Source of the DNA: Klebsiella spallanzanii
GTDB taxonomy: Bacteria > Pseudomonadota > Gammaproteobacteria > Enterobacterales > Enterobacteriaceae
Length of the DNA stretch: 64,000 nt
Direction of reading: 5' to 3'
NCBI RefSeq assembly: GCF_902158555.1
Contig: NZ_CABGGS010000044.1
Location: 186,001-250,000 of the forward strand
Positions 15,775 through 26,218 of this stretch are shown here, in pieces. Below the pieces are notes generated by a model. It worked only from the letters and a program-made list of their open reading frames with translations. It was not told the origin of the DNA and did not search any database. Within the stretch, counting starts at the first letter, position 1. Every line of letters begins with the position of its first letter. Both the position numbers and the translations under genes were made by a program.

Positions 15775-17442
15775 ATGGATAAGCCGATGTGGGTGAAAAA
15801 ACTTCGTCAGATATTAAGCCCCGGATATGTGGTAAACCTCTGTTTTTTTATCGTCTTCTGCTTTTCAACCTTGTTGATATGGCGTGAAATTAAAGTTCTG
15901 GAAGACGCCTATATTGCGAATCAACGCAATAATCTTGAAAACGTCTCCCACGAGCTGGATAGCCTGCTGCAATTTAACATCGATAGAATGATATTTTTTC
16001 GCAATGGTATGCAGTCGGCAATGGGGACGCCGTTAGATTTTACCGTGCTGCGCAAAGCCGAGCAGGATTATTTAGAAAGGCGACATGAGCCACTCTGGAC
16101 CGTTGAAATTCATAACCGACGGACTCTGCCGGTCTATGGCGTTGCCGATGCGTTTGTCGATAGCGACGAGCTCCTTTCTCGCGATAACCCCTTTTCCGGA
16201 AATGAGCTGATGGCGACCCTTGAGCTGGGCTATATGCTGCGCCTGGCCAATAACAACCGCGGTTTTGCCAAACGTATGATGTACGTTTCGCGCAGCGGCT
16301 TTTTTACCACCACTGAGCTGCCGAAAAATTCGACTCAAGCGCTGGCGTTGTATTCGCGGGCGACGAGCGATTCCTGGTTTACCCGGCAAACGCAGCGCAA
16401 CAATCCCGCTCGCGGTATTGTCTGGCAAACGTTTCCTGAAGATGAATCATTACGCGAAACGCAGGTGGTAACGGCTTCTATTCCACTGGATTTTCAGCGC
16501 TATTGGCTTGGCGTTCTGGCAATGGATTTCTCGGTCAGTGAAATGAAGGCGTTCCTGGTGAATGCAGTAAAAAGCGGGCAAGAGGGAGAGTATCAACTTT
16601 ATGATAATCGGCTCAATTTGATCGCCTCTTCTGCGCCTGGCAACGTGCTCACTCTGCTGTCGCCGCAGGAGCAAGCGTTACTGAGCCGCGCTTTTGCGCA
16701 TGAGAATCAGGGAGGAATTCGTTTATTAACGCGGTATATCAGTTGGGAAAAACAGCGTAATTTTGACGGAGTGCTGTTGCGTATTCACACCCTTCGGGAG
16801 GGCGTTCGCGGCGATTTTGGTAGTATCACCATTGCGCTGATGCTGATGTGGTTAATGTTTACTCTGATGTTAATGATCTCCTGGCTGGTGATACGCAGAA
16901 TGGTGCGTAATATGAGCGTGCTGCAGACATCTCTGGAGTGGCAGGCCTGGCATGATGGATTAACCCGGTTGTTAAACCGAGGTGCGTTGTTCGATCGCGC
17001 AATCGCGGTGACTCACCTGAGCGAGCGGCAGAAATCTTCCGTCGCGGTTATCCAGCTCGATCTGGACTATTTTAAAAGGATTAATGATCAACATGGGCAT
17101 CAGGCGGGAGATCGCGTGCTGTCTCTGGTGGCGAGTACTATTACGAGCCATATTCGTGAGGGCGACCTCGCGGGTCGGGTCGGTGGAGAGGAATTTTGTC
17201 TTGTGCTGCCAAACACCTCTTTGAAAGAGGCTGCGGCGATTGCCGAACGGATTCGTATTCGTCTTTATGCTCGCGAGATTTTGCTCAGAAACTGTGTGTC
17301 TTTGCGCATTAGCGCTTCATTTGGCGTGAGCAGCAGCGGTGATTCCAGCGATTATAGCTTCGAAAACTTGCAATCCATTGCCGATCATCGCTTGTATCTG
17401 GCCAAGCAAAACGGACGTAATCAGGTTTGCGCTGAAGGATGA
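15775..17442 (+). CDS. dgcQ: Membrane-anchored diguanylate cyclase DgcQ (YedQ)
   Basis: The 555-residue protein has a transmembrane segment at about residues 18-38, a periplasmic CHASE7-type sensor (about 40-350), a second membrane segment near 360-380 and a C-terminal GGDEF domain. The active loop reads GGEEF, and an RxxD inhibitory site (REGD) lies five residues before it, so feedback inhibition by c-di-GMP is expected. It makes c-di-GMP from two GTP and in relatives influences cellulose production and biofilm. The first ATG is chosen; one four codons later is possible. E. coli order next to yodC is kept, although flagella, a usual c-di-GMP target, are absent. Confidence 0.9.
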   Translation: MDKPMWVKKLRQILSPGYVVNLCFFIVFCFSTLLIWREIKVLEDAYIANQRNNLENVSHELDSLLQFNIDRMIFFRNGMQSAMGTPLDFTVLRKAEQDYLERRHEPLWTVEIHNRRTLPVYGVADAFVDSDELLSRDNPFSGNELMATLELGYMLRLANNNRGFAKRMMYVSRSGFFTTTELPKNSTQALALYSRATSDSWFTRQTQRNNPARGIVWQTFPEDESLRETQVVTASIPLDFQRYWLGVLAMDFSVSEMKAFLVNAVKSGQEGEYQLYDNRLNLIASSAPGNVLTLLSPQEQALLSRAFAHENQGGIRLLTRYISWEKQRNFDGVLLRIHTLREGVRGDFGSITIALMLMWLMFTLMLMISWLVIRRMVRNMSVLQTSLEWQAWHDGLTRLLNRGALFDRAIAVTHLSERQKSSVAVIQLDLDYFKRINDQHGHQAGDRVLSLVASTITSHIREGDLAGRVGGEEFCLVLPNTSLKEAAAIAERIRIRLYAREILLRNCVSLRISASFGVSSSGDSSDYSFENLQSIADHRLYLAKQNGRNQVCAEG

Positions 17443-17639
17443 TACGTATTCTTTTGATGAATGTATCTGATTTGGTTTATCCGTGGTGGTTATTTTGATG
17501 AGATTAATCTTAAAAAAAATTCAGTTCGGAAAAGATGTTCGTAGAAGAACAAATGCATCAGAACCTTGCCTGGCGTGGCCTTTCAGCGTTAAGAGTAGTA
17601 TAGGTCACATTTTTCAATAATTTACTTTGTGAATGGCTC

Positions 17640-17668
17640 TTGTTATGCAAAATAATTGAGGTTAATGT
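17640..17668 (+). promoter_or_regulatory. Promoter of the DsrA sRNA
   Basis: A TTGTTA -35 box at 17640-17645 and a TAATGT -10 box at 17663-17668 are separated by 17 bases, 5-7 bases before the DsrA start. Confidence 0.7.
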
Positions 17669-17672
17669 TTCC

Positions 17673-17761
17673 AACGCATCGGATTTCCTGGTGTAACGAA
17701 TTTTCAAGTGCTTCTTGCATTAGCAAGCTTCATCCCGACTCCTGCGAGTCGGGATTTTTTT
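17673..17761 (+). ncRNA. dsrA: DsrA small regulatory RNA
   Basis: The segment beginning AACGCATCGGATTTCCTGG and continuing GTGTAACGAATTTT matches the 87-nt E. coli DsrA nearly base for base in its first stem and the rpoS/hns-pairing region. The CTTCTTGCATTAGCAAG hairpin and the terminator ATCCCGACT...AGTCGGGAT plus T run follow. DsrA is Hfq-dependent, activates rpoS translation and represses hns. It is not in a gene and has its own promoter. The neighbouring yodD, dsrB and rcsA agree with this identity; yedP of E. coli is missing here. Confidence 0.93.
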
Positions 17762-17771
17762 CGCTCATGCT

Positions 17772-17987
17772 TCAGCGATTAATCTCGGTCACGCTAAAGT
17801 CATGAATATCGAGCTCAAAGGCTTCGGCAAGCTCGCGCCAGGTGTGGTAATCGCGACCATCAATACTGACATGATGGGGATCATCTCGCGTGCGCTGAAC
17901 GTCACTTTCACTGATTTCATTAATTGCCGCCAGCAGGGCGTCAACATCGACACTCCCCCCGCCTCTTTTCTCTTTGGCGGTATTCAT
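17772..17987 (-). CDS. yodD: YodD family small stress-associated protein
   Basis: The 71-residue protein starts MNTAKEKRGG; GAGGT lies about eight bases before this ATG, and the longer frame would begin with a GTG lacking a site. SVDVDALLAAINEISESDV and YHTWRELAEAFELDIHDFS are almost identical to E. coli YodD, a small cytosolic protein reported as stress induced. It is transcribed towards DsrA, ending 11 bases from the sRNA's 3' end. Its molecular function is unknown. Confidence 0.9.
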   Translation of the reverse strand: MNTAKEKRGGGSVDVDALLAAINEISESDVQRTRDDPHHVSIDGRDYHTWRELAEAFELDIHDFSVTEINR

Positions 17988-18116
17988 TTCGGCTACCTCG
18001 CTTAACTCGGACACGGCTCTTTAAGTATAGACGGTCTACAAAAACAGCAGTTACCGGGGAGGGCGCTGCGCGATCGGCAGTTTTGTTCTACACTGGCTCA
18101 AAAATAGAGGAGATGA

Positions 18117-18317
<201 letters not shown>

Positions 18318-18323
18318 GGTAAA

Positions 18324-18351
18324 CTGGCGGCTGATGCCGCCAGCGTTCTTT
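18324..18351 (+). terminator. Terminator between convergent dsrB and rcsA
   Basis: CTGGCGGC-TGAT-GCCGCCAG is followed by CGTTCTTT. It lies directly between the two 3' ends. Confidence 0.7.
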
Positions 18352-18973
18352 AACGGATGTTGACGTGGATCCCAGAAGTAATGTTTTCCGTCAGCCGTAC
18401 GATATGGTAAATCACCTGCTTATTATGGGTCTGGATTTTCTTTTTAACATTGCCTTTGTGCGAAGATACGGTCTTAGCCTTTATGTTCATCTGAGCGGAT
18501 ATGTGGGTGGTTCCGTGTCCGGCCATCCACATTTGCAGCATATTTGATTCGGCCTGGCTTAATGACAGCGTTGGGATATTAATTCTTGCTGTACGATGAT
18601 TCTCATATTTCAGGCGATTGGCGAGGATATCATCAAGGTCTTTTGCGGTCAGTGATTTTGAGCAAATAAGCAAGTTTTTGCGGACCAGGAGATAGTGGTC
18701 AAAATGAATATTAGCCAGCGACATAAAGATAACAAATAGCGTGCCGGGATACAGACTGATGATCTGTCGGACTAGCTGGTTGCTCTCTTCATAGTGAATA
18801 AAGCAATCTTCATTAATAAATACAACGCTCGGGTGGCTTGTTTCACAGAGCGTTTTCAAACTTGTGGCACTTTGCACTTCAGTGATATCACGCTTTTTTA
18901 TCCCCCGGCTTGTCAGGTACCCGGTTAATCCTAACCGGGTAAAGCTACACAAATCCATGATAATCGTTGACAT
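18350..18973 (-). CDS. rcsA: Capsule regulator RcsA (LuxR-type, Rcs phosphorelay co-regulator)
   Basis: The 207-residue length equals E. coli RcsA. The N-terminus [20 protein letters not shown] and the C-terminal helix-turn-helix [19 protein letters not shown] are near identical. RcsA forms heterodimers with RcsB and activates colanic acid or capsule genes; its level is controlled by Lon and by DsrA acting through H-NS. In E. coli the fliE-fliR cluster lies upstream; here the next gene upstream is yedD, 458 bases away. A candidate RcsAB box lies at 19117-19130. Confidence 0.95.
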   Translation of the reverse strand: MSTIIMDLCSFTRLGLTGYLTSRGIKKRDITEVQSATSLKTLCETSHPSVVFINEDCFIHYEESNQLVRQIISLYPGTLFVIFMSLANIHFDHYLLVRKNLLICSKSLTAKDLDDILANRLKYENHRTARINIPTLSLSQAESNMLQMWMAGHGTTHISAQMNIKAKTVSSHKGNVKKKIQTHNKQVIYHIVRLTENITSGIHVNIR

Positions 18974-19431
18974 GACCCATCCTCAATCAACACGTAACGA
19001 TAATTTATCCTTCGCCGACAAGCGCGATGAAGTCCATTTTAGTTAGTAATAAAAACGGCTGCCGACCTGAAACCTGTGGCAGTTCGGACTATTCCGCAAT
19101 AATACCTATAATTTGCCAGGAATAATCTCAAAGTAAAGGTCGTGAAAAGCTATGTGAAGGAATTTAAAACAATAAATACCTGCCATATATAAGGTTGCCA
19201 TTTTGGCGTTATTTTAAAATAGGATTATCCTTATATTGAGCGCTTAAAATATCACCTTGTTGTCCATGGGCTTTAATTGATAGGTTAGGCTAATTTAACA
19301 TATGGGCTTTATTCATCGCGCTATATTGCTCATCATGACGGCAATCCGGCCTTCGTTTTACCCCGTCTCAGGAAGAGTGGCAGGCTTAACGCTTTAATGC
19401 CACAATGCTTTTTTATCGGTTTGTGGGATGA
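18974..19431. other. Intergenic region between divergent rcsA and yedD (flagellar gap 1)
   Basis: This 458-base AT-rich stretch carries the rcsA leader and promoter region and the yedD promoter. No open frame with a ribosome site or remnant of fliE-fliR or yedE/yedF was recognised by eye. An imperfect hairpin, ACGGCTGCCGACCTG and its partner, lies near 19050-19090. Confidence 0.6.
19117..19130 (-). promoter_or_regulatory. Candidate RcsAB box upstream of rcsA
   Basis: On the minus strand the segment reads TGAGATTATTCCTG, matching 11 of 14 positions of the remembered RcsAB consensus TAAGAATATTCCTA, about 150 bases upstream of the rcsA ATG. E. coli rcsA is autoactivated through such a box, so the same loop is likely. 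Confidence 0.6.
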
Positions 19432-19845
19432 ATGATGAAAAAGATAGTGTTTGCTGGCGCACTGCTAACGTTGGCCGGGTGTGTTCAGGTTGATAACTAC
19501 AACGATGTTGTTAAGACCCCTGCGCCCGCCGGGCTGGAAGGATACTGGCAATCGGCTGGCCCGCAGCGTGAAATGATGAGTCCGGAGGCGATAGCCAGCC
19601 TGATCGTGACTAAAGACGGCGATACTCTCGATTGTCGGCAGTGGCAGCGTTTGATTACCGTACCGGGCAAATTAATGAAACGTGATAATGCGATCTACAA
19701 CGTGACATCCTCCCTGGACGTCTATCCAGTTGAACGCGAAGGTAACACCCTGCACTACGATCGTATGACGCTGACGCGAGTTGATCGCCTTACCCCTGAG
19801 TGCGAACAGGCATGGAAAAAAGCTTCTGCAAATAAAAACGGGTAA
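19432..19845 (+). CDS. yedD: YedD family outer-membrane lipoprotein
   Basis: The 137-residue precursor starts MMKKIVFAGALLTLAGC, a lipoprotein signal with lipobox LAGC; the second ATG is equally possible. The mature part includes TPAPAGLEGYWQ and DTLDCRQWQR, shared with E. coli YedD, a lipoprotein of unknown function. Residue +2 after Cys is Val, which does not signal inner-membrane retention. It is convergent with amyA, as in E. coli. Confidence 0.9.
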   Translation: MMKKIVFAGALLTLAGCVQVDNYNDVVKTPAPAGLEGYWQSAGPQREMMSPEAIASLIVTKDGDTLDCRQWQRLITVPGKLMKRDNAIYNVTSSLDVYPVEREGNTLHYDRMTLTRVDRLTPECEQAWKKASANKNG

Positions 19846-19897
19846 TAAACTTTTCGCGGGCTGGCGCTATTCTCAGCCCGCGATATGGGCCCGTATT

Positions 19898-21385
19898 CTA
19901 TAGTACGTCTTCAATAACCCAGACGCTTACGCTGCCGCCATTGCAGGTAAAAGTCCCATTACCGTCATCATCGGTTTCAATGACTTCCTCACGGTTACCG
20001 AGAAAATCCCGCCAGCGTTTATTGCCGTAGTTTTCACCGAGAGGCAGCGATTTTTCCCCATCGTCGCCGTTTGATAGCACCACCACGCAGCCCGGATCCT
20101 CCTCGGTGCCGCTTCTGCTAAAGGCGATGCAGTTGGGATGATCGAACCACAGCGTTTGTACACCGTGGGCAAATCGTTGGCGGGCATCAATCAGCTCGTG
20201 TAATTGTTCAATAACCGGCATCTCGATGGCGTAGGTTTCGCCATCGCCACCGGTATCTGCATAGCTGGCACCGAAGAGATCGGCATAAAAGACCGATGGC
20301 ACGCCATTTTCACGCAATAAAATCAGCGCGTAAGCCAGTGGTTTGAACCAGGCTTCAACCGGCGCTTCCAGAGCCTGAAGCGGCTGAGTATCATGGTTAG
20401 TCACAAGGGTCACTGCGTGGAACGGGTCGGCTTCAACCAGCGTGCCGCTGAAAATCTGGCTCATATCGTAGTCGCGACCCTGTCGTGAAGCTTCGTGGAA
20501 CTTCATTTGTAGCGGAGCGTCAAATAGCATCGTCTTGCCGTCAACCATGGCAACATACTGCTGAAGCTTGTCGACTTCATGGGACCAGTACTCAGCGACG
20601 ATAAACAGCGGTTTGGCCGCCACTTCCTGGACGTGATCAATCCATTCTTTATAAAACCAGGCGGGGATGTGTTTGACAGCATCAAGGCGGAAGCCATCAC
20701 AGCTAGTTTGCTCCATCACCCAGCGCGCCCAGTACTTAATCTCTTCGGTTACCGCGCGATTGCGGAAGTCGATATTTTCCCCCATCAGGTAGTCGAAGTT
20801 GCCCATTTCATCATCGACCTGATCGTTCCATCCTTCGCCGGTATAGTCATTGACGATTTTAAACACGCCGTCTTCATTAGGGTTTTCAATATGATCAATA
20901 CCGCTGAAGCATTTGTAATCCCAGATAAACGCTGAGTATTGACCCGCGCGAACCGGGAAGGTGTAGCGCGTCCACGCCTCACACTCAACGATCTCTTCGG
21001 CAATTTGCGTCCGGTCCTGCTCATCAACGCGCTGAATGCGCACGGTCTCTTTTTCATCGGCCCCCATTTTGTGGTTGACGACCACATCAAGCAAAACGGC
21101 AATATCATGCTGATGCAGCGCGGATATGGCGGCCAGCAACTGATTTTTATCGCCATATTTAGTGGCAACAGAGCCCTTTTGATCGAACTCGCCAAGGTCA
21201 AAAAGATCGTAGCTGTCGTAGCCGACAGAGTAACCGCCGGAAGCGCCTTTGTAAGCGGGAGGCAGCCAAATCATATTGATACCGATTTCGTTGAGATTTG
21301 GCGCCAGGGCTTCGACTTCAGGCCATAGTTCACCGCCGGTTGGGTAGTACCAGTGAAAGCACTGCAATAAGGTGGGGTTTTTCAT
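19898..21385 (-). CDS. amyA: Cytoplasmic alpha-amylase
   Basis: The 495-residue protein starts [18 protein letters not shown], matching E. coli AmyA in start and length; a further upstream frame is ignored. It is a GH13 barrel with catalytic Asp in GFRLDAVKH, Glu in FIVAEYWSH and Asp in VTNHDTQP. There is no signal peptide, so it acts on internal maltodextrins or glycogen. TGGAG precedes the ATG. The 3' end is 52 bases from yedD, with a hairpin between. Confidence 0.95.
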   Translation of the reverse strand: MKNPTLLQCFHWYYPTGGELWPEVEALAPNLNEIGINMIWLPPAYKGASGGYSVGYDSYDLFDLGEFDQKGSVATKYGDKNQLLAAISALHQHDIAVLLDVVVNHKMGADEKETVRIQRVDEQDRTQIAEEIVECEAWTRYTFPVRAGQYSAFIWDYKCFSGIDHIENPNEDGVFKIVNDYTGEGWNDQVDDEMGNFDYLMGENIDFRNRAVTEEIKYWARWVMEQTSCDGFRLDAVKHIPAWFYKEWIDHVQEVAAKPLFIVAEYWSHEVDKLQQYVAMVDGKTMLFDAPLQMKFHEASRQGRDYDMSQIFSGTLVEADPFHAVTLVTNHDTQPLQALEAPVEAWFKPLAYALILLRENGVPSVFYADLFGASYADTGGDGETYAIEMPVIEQLHELIDARQRFAHGVQTLWFDHPNCIAFSRSGTEEDPGCVVVLSNGDDGEKSLPLGENYGNKRWRDFLGNREEVIETDDDGNGTFTCNGGSVSVWVIEDVL

Positions 21386-21586
21386 CTTCCATGCTCCAGA
21401 CGTCATCAAGCTGACCAATGCAGTATGAGAGATATCCAGCAAAATGGAGGAATTTCCGCTGCGCTTTTACTATGTACTAAAAAGCATCATATATAATTAT
21501 TTGGAATAAGATGTAGCGTATCGATGTTGGTGGCTAAGGCTAAACGCTTTACACTACAGAAAAATATCACTCTGCCAGGGGTATCT
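21386..21586. other. Intergenic region amyA/tcyJ (flagellar gap 2)
   Basis: Only 201 bases separate the divergent amyA and tcyJ genes. E. coli carries fliS, fliT, fliD, fliC, fliA and fliZ here. No fragments of these were seen. The stretch holds an AT-rich block likely to be promoters for both genes. Confidence 0.7.
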
Positions 21587-22387
21587 ATGAAATTTGCACT
21601 TTTGAGTCGTCAGGCGCTGATGGGCGCAATGGCCGTCGTTTTAATGGCTGGCGTCAGCGCCAAAACCTTTGCTGCTGAAAATTTGCTCAATCAGGTTAAA
21701 GAGCGCGGCACTTTACGCGTTGGCCTGGAAGGGACTTATCCGCCATTCAGCTACCAGGGGGATGATGGCAAGCTGACTGGATTCGAGGTGGATTTTGCCA
21801 ATGAGCTGGCGAAGCATCTCGGCGTGAAGGCCGATCTCAAACCCACGAAGTGGGACGGTATGCTGGCTTCGTTAGACTCCAAACGTATCGATGTGGTGAT
21901 TAACCAGGTGACCATTTCCGATCAGCGTAAGAAAAAGTATGACTTCTCGACGCCATACACTGTTTCCGGCGTTCAGGCGCTGGTGAAAAAAGGTAACGAG
22001 GGCGTGATTAAAACCGCTGCCGACCTGAAAGGTAAGAAAGTCGGCGTGGGTCTGGGCACCAACTACGAGGAGTGGTTGCGTCAGAATGTCCAGGGCGTTG
22101 ATATCCGTACCTATGATGATGACCCGACTAAATATCAGGATCTGCGCGTAGGTCGCATTGACGCTATTCTGGTTGACCGCCTGGCGGCGCTGGATCTGGT
22201 GAAGAAAACCGGCGATACCCTTGCAGTCACCGGCGAAGCCTTCTCCCGACAGGAGTCCGGCGTAGCGCTGCGTAAAGGCAACGAAGACCTGCTGAAAGCG
22301 GTTGATGGTGCCATTGCGGATATGCAAAAGGATGGCAGCCTGAAGGCGCTGTCGGAAAAATGGTTTGGCGCTGACGTGACGAAGTAA
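21587..22387 (+). CDS. tcyJ: L-cystine-binding periplasmic protein
   Basis: The 266-residue precursor starts MKFALLSRQALMGAMAVVLM with AGGGG before its ATG; the longer frame is rejected. The signal peptide is cleaved after SAKTFAA. The mature protein is a family 3 solute-binding protein, with GTLRVGLEGTYPPFSY and TGFEVDFANELAKHL near the N-terminus. It delivers cystine (and diaminopimelate in E. coli) to the TcyLN permease. In flagellated relatives it is called fliY and follows fliZ; here it stands alone behind its own promoter. Confidence 0.95.
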   Translation: MKFALLSRQALMGAMAVVLMAGVSAKTFAAENLLNQVKERGTLRVGLEGTYPPFSYQGDDGKLTGFEVDFANELAKHLGVKADLKPTKWDGMLASLDSKRIDVVINQVTISDQRKKKYDFSTPYTVSGVQALVKKGNEGVIKTAADLKGKKVGVGLGTNYEEWLRQNVQGVDIRTYDDDPTKYQDLRVGRIDAILVDRLAALDLVKKTGDTLAVTGEAFSRQESGVALRKGNEDLLKAVDGAIADMQKDGSLKALSEKWFGADVTK

Positions 22388-22399
22388 CGTCCGGCGGTG

Positions 22400-22430
22400 A
22401 AAAAAGGCGCTCTTGATAGCGCCTTTTTTT
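22400..22430 (+). terminator. Terminator after tcyJ
   Basis: AAAAAGGCGC-TCTTGATA-GCGCCTTTTTTT is a strong hairpin with a T run, separating tcyJ from dcyD. It may make binding protein in excess of the rest of the operon. Confidence 0.85.
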
Positions 22431-22455
22431 ATTTCGCGCGTAACAGCGTGCATAA

Positions 22456-23469
<1,014 letters not shown>

Positions 23470-23484
23470 TGCAGAACGAATAGA

Positions 23485-24153
23485 ATGCAAGAGAGTATCC
23501 AACTGGTTATTGACTCCGCGCCCTTTTTGCTAAAAGGTGCGGTATTTACGCTACAACTCAGCATTGGCGGCATGTTCTTTGGCCTGGTGCTGGGTTTTAT
23601 CCTGGCGCTTATGCGTATGTCGCCCGTCTGGCCGGTTAAATGGCTGGCGCGGATGTATATTTCGATTTTTCGCGGTACGCCGCTGATAGCCCAGTTGTTC
23701 ATGATCTACTATGGCCTACCGCAGTTTGGTATTGAGCTGGATCCTATTCCCGCGGCGATGATTGGTCTGTCGCTGAATACTGCGGCCTACGCGGCGGAAA
23801 CGCTGCGTGCAGCCATTGCCTCCATTGATAAAGGGCAGTGGGAGGCGGCGGCGAGTATTGGCATGACGCGATGGCAGGCAATGCGCCGCGCTATTCTTCC
23901 GCAGGCCGCGCGCGTGGCGTTGCCGCCGCTATCCAATAGTTTTATCAGCCTGGTGAAGGATACTTCGCTGGCCGCGACAATCCAGGTGCCGGAACTGTTC
24001 CGCCAGGCGCAACTGATCACCTCGCGTACGCTGGAGGTTTTCACCATGTACCTCGCCGCTTCGCTTATCTACTGGGTGATGGCAACGGTGCTTTCTACGC
24101 TGCAAAACTATTTTGAAAATCAGCTGAACCGCCAGGAGCGAGATCCAAAATGA
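23485..24153 (+). CDS. tcyL: L-cystine ABC transporter permease
   Basis: The 222-residue protein is a HisM/GlnP-type permease with about five membrane segments and the EAA loop EAAASIGMTRWQAMRRAILPQ (about residues 115-135). It starts 15 bases after dcyD, and its TGA overlaps the tcyN ATG. It forms the membrane channel with TcyN and receives cystine from TcyJ. In E. coli it was named yecS. Confidence 0.94.
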   Translation: MQESIQLVIDSAPFLLKGAVFTLQLSIGGMFFGLVLGFILALMRMSPVWPVKWLARMYISIFRGTPLIAQLFMIYYGLPQFGIELDPIPAAMIGLSLNTAAYAAETLRAAIASIDKGQWEAAASIGMTRWQAMRRAILPQAARVALPPLSNSFISLVKDTSLAATIQVPELFRQAQLITSRTLEVFTMYLAASLIYWVMATVLSTLQNYFENQLNRQERDPK

Positions 24154-24902
24154 GTGCAATTGAAGTGAAAAACCTGGTGAAAAAGTTTCACGGCCAAACG
24201 GTGCTTCATGGCATCGACCTTGAAGTGCAACAGGGTGAAGTTGTGGCGATTATCGGCCCCAGCGGCTCGGGAAAAACGACTCTGCTGCGCAGTATTAATC
24301 TGTTGGAGCAGCCGGAAAGCGGCACGATCCGCGTCGGCGAGGTAACTATTGATACTGCGCGCAGCATCAATCAGCAAAAAGCAGCCATTCGCCGCCTGCG
24401 TCAGCACGTTGGCTTTGTGTTTCAGAATTTCAATCTTTTTCCGCATCGTACGGTGATGGAAAACATTATTGAAGGTCCGGTTATCGTCAAAGGGGAGGAT
24501 AAAAATGAATCCATCTCTCGGGCGCGCGAACTGCTGGCGAAGGTTGGGCTTACGGGTAAGGAAAATAGCTACCCGCGCCGTTTGTCCGGTGGCCAACAGC
24601 AGCGTGTGGCGATTGCTCGTGCGTTGGCGATGCGCCCGGATGTGATTTTGTTTGATGAGCCAACATCGGCGTTAGATCCTGAACTGGTTGGAGAGGTGCT
24701 GAATACCATCCGTCAACTGGCACAAGAGAAACGCACCATGGTTATCGTGACTCATGAAATGAGTTTTGCCCGTGATGTGGCCGACCGCGCCATCTTTATG
24801 GATCAAGGCCGTATCGTGGAACAAGGTGATGCCAAATCACTGTTTACTCATCCTCAACAGCCGCGCACGCGCCAATTCCTCGAAAAATTCCTGATGCAAT
24901 AA
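24150..24902 (+). CDS. tcyN: L-cystine ABC transporter ATP-binding protein
   Basis: The 250-residue protein has Walker A GPSGSGKTT (about residues 37-45), signature LSGGQQQR near 145, Walker B VILFDEPTSALDP near 165-178 and a switch His in VTHEMSF. It energises the TcyJLN cystine importer. The start overlaps the tcyL stop as ATGA, indicating translational coupling. A hairpin, CTGACCAC...GTGGTCAG, follows at 24914-24957. Confidence 0.95.
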   Translation: MSAIEVKNLVKKFHGQTVLHGIDLEVQQGEVVAIIGPSGSGKTTLLRSINLLEQPESGTIRVGEVTIDTARSINQQKAAIRRLRQHVGFVFQNFNLFPHRTVMENIIEGPVIVKGEDKNESISRARELLAKVGLTGKENSYPRRLSGGQQQRVAIARALAMRPDVILFDEPTSALDPELVGEVLNTIRQLAQEKRTMVIVTHEMSFARDVADRAIFMDQGRIVEQGDAKSLFTHPQQPRTRQFLEKFLMQ

Positions 24903-25203
24903 CTATTTATTTCGCTGACCACCTGCGCCTGGCTTTGTGCGGGTGGATGTGGTCAGACAATCTGCATGTCATTCTTTTTATCAACAGATTGGATGTTTTT
25001 GTGCTGGCTATAATCAAGATTGATAGATGTGTCAAGATTTTGTGCCACATCAGTTGGCATACTTCCTGACAAATCCGCTGCGGTTACTAACCGAAGTCTC
25101 ATAAATGCGATGGGTTCGATATTTTGTATATATAAGTAGTGTTTATGTGTTAGTTTTATGCATTTATAATAATGATTATCACTCAGGAGTTATTTGGTCA
25201 GTT
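24903..25203. other. Intergenic region tcyN/sdiA
   Basis: The 301-base stretch starts with a long GC-rich hairpin (24914-24957) that may end the cystine operon. The rest is AT-rich sequence presumed to hold the sdiA promoter. No other gene is seen. Confidence 0.5.
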
Positions 25204-25926
25204 ATGAGGGACAATGATTTTTTCAGCTGGCGGCGGGAAATGCTGCAACAATTTCAGTCAGTTTCTGCAGCAGAGGGCGTTTACCATCTTCTCCAGCAGC
25301 AGGCAGAAGGACTGGAATATGACTACTTCGCGCTCTGCGTACGGCATCCTGTGCCCTTTACTCGCCCAAGGGTGATGTTGCAATCTACCTATCCACAAGC
25401 CTGGATGTCGCATTATCAAGCCGAAAATTACTTTGCTGTCGACCCGGTATTGCGTAGGGAAAACTTTCTTCGCGGACATCTTCCCTGGAACGATAAACTT
25501 TTCCACGAGACGCCTGAATTATGGGACGGTGCGCGCGATCACGGATTACGCAAGGGCGTGACGCAATGCTTGACGTTACCAAACCATGCTCAGGGATTCT
25601 TATCTGTTTCAGGGGAAAGCCACAGTCCAGGTCCCTTTGCGGAAGATGAACTGGAGATGCGTTTAAGAACGCTAACCGAGCTGAGTTTACTGACGTTATT
25701 GCGACTGGAAGATGAGATGGTTATGCCGCCGGAAATGAAGTTTAGCCGACGAGAACTGGAAATTCTGAAATGGACTGCGGAAGGGAAAACCTCAGCTGAG
25801 GTTGCAATGATTCTGTCTATCTCAGAAAATACCGTCAATTTCCACCAGAAGAATATGCAGCGAAAATTCAACGCGCCAAACAAAACACAAATCGCCTGCT
25901 ATGCCGTGGCGACGGGTTTAATTTGA
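25204..25926 (+). CDS. sdiA: LuxR-type quorum-sensing receptor SdiA
   Basis: The 240-residue protein starts MRDNDFFSWRREMLQQ, equal in length and start to E. coli SdiA; an upstream frame adding 33 residues is rejected. The N-terminal autoinducer domain includes YDYFALCVRHPVPFTRP (about residues 42-58). The C-terminal LuxR helix-turn-helix includes FSRRELEILKWTAEGKT and ISENTVNFHQKNMQ. SdiA senses N-acyl-homoserine lactones made by other species; no luxI synthase lies nearby. The ribosome site (CAGGAG) is rather far, 14 bases, from the ATG. Confidence 0.95.
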   Translation: MRDNDFFSWRREMLQQFQSVSAAEGVYHLLQQQAEGLEYDYFALCVRHPVPFTRPRVMLQSTYPQAWMSHYQAENYFAVDPVLRRENFLRGHLPWNDKLFHETPELWDGARDHGLRKGVTQCLTLPNHAQGFLSVSGESHSPGPFAEDELEMRLRTLTELSLLTLLRLEDEMVMPPEMKFSRRELEILKWTAEGKTSAEVAMILSISENTVNFHQKNMQRKFNAPNKTQIACYAVATGLI

Positions 25927-25993
25927 GCTAATTTTCCGTTCTGCGTGTCAGACGTGATACCGGCTGTCAGTAATACCTTCAGCCGGTGAATGA

Positions 25994-26218
25994 TTACTGG
26001 CGATACGCTTGTTTAATCTGCTTGACTGTGCTGGAGAATACGGCAGCCTGAGCCTCATCTTCCATCTGCGCAATTTGCTTTTCCATTTTAATAATCACAC
26101 GCCCGGCATCTGCCTGGCCCATGGCCTGCAGCATCAGCGTCATCATCGCTTTAAGGCAGGAGACTTCCTGCGCCAGTTCTTGATTATTTTCTGCAGTGGA
26201 AAAATCTGGTGTGCTCAT
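25994..26218 (-). CDS. yecF: YecF family protein (DUF2594)
   Basis: The 74-residue protein starts [20 protein letters not shown] with GAGGAT upstream, and is almost identical to E. coli YecF. It is mostly helical and hydrophilic, including the stretch [19 protein letters not shown]. Function is unknown. It is convergent with sdiA, as in E. coli. Confidence 0.92.
   Translation of the reverse strand: MSTPDFSTAENNQELAQEVSCLKAMMTLMLQAMGQADAGRVIIKMEKQIAQMEDEAQAAVFSSTVKQIKQAYRQ

Noticed and set aside
25105-25203. N-terminal 33-residue extension of SdiA with a hydrophobic stretch
   Set aside because: The conserved start MRDNDFFSWRR matches E. coli length, and the extension has no ribosome site.
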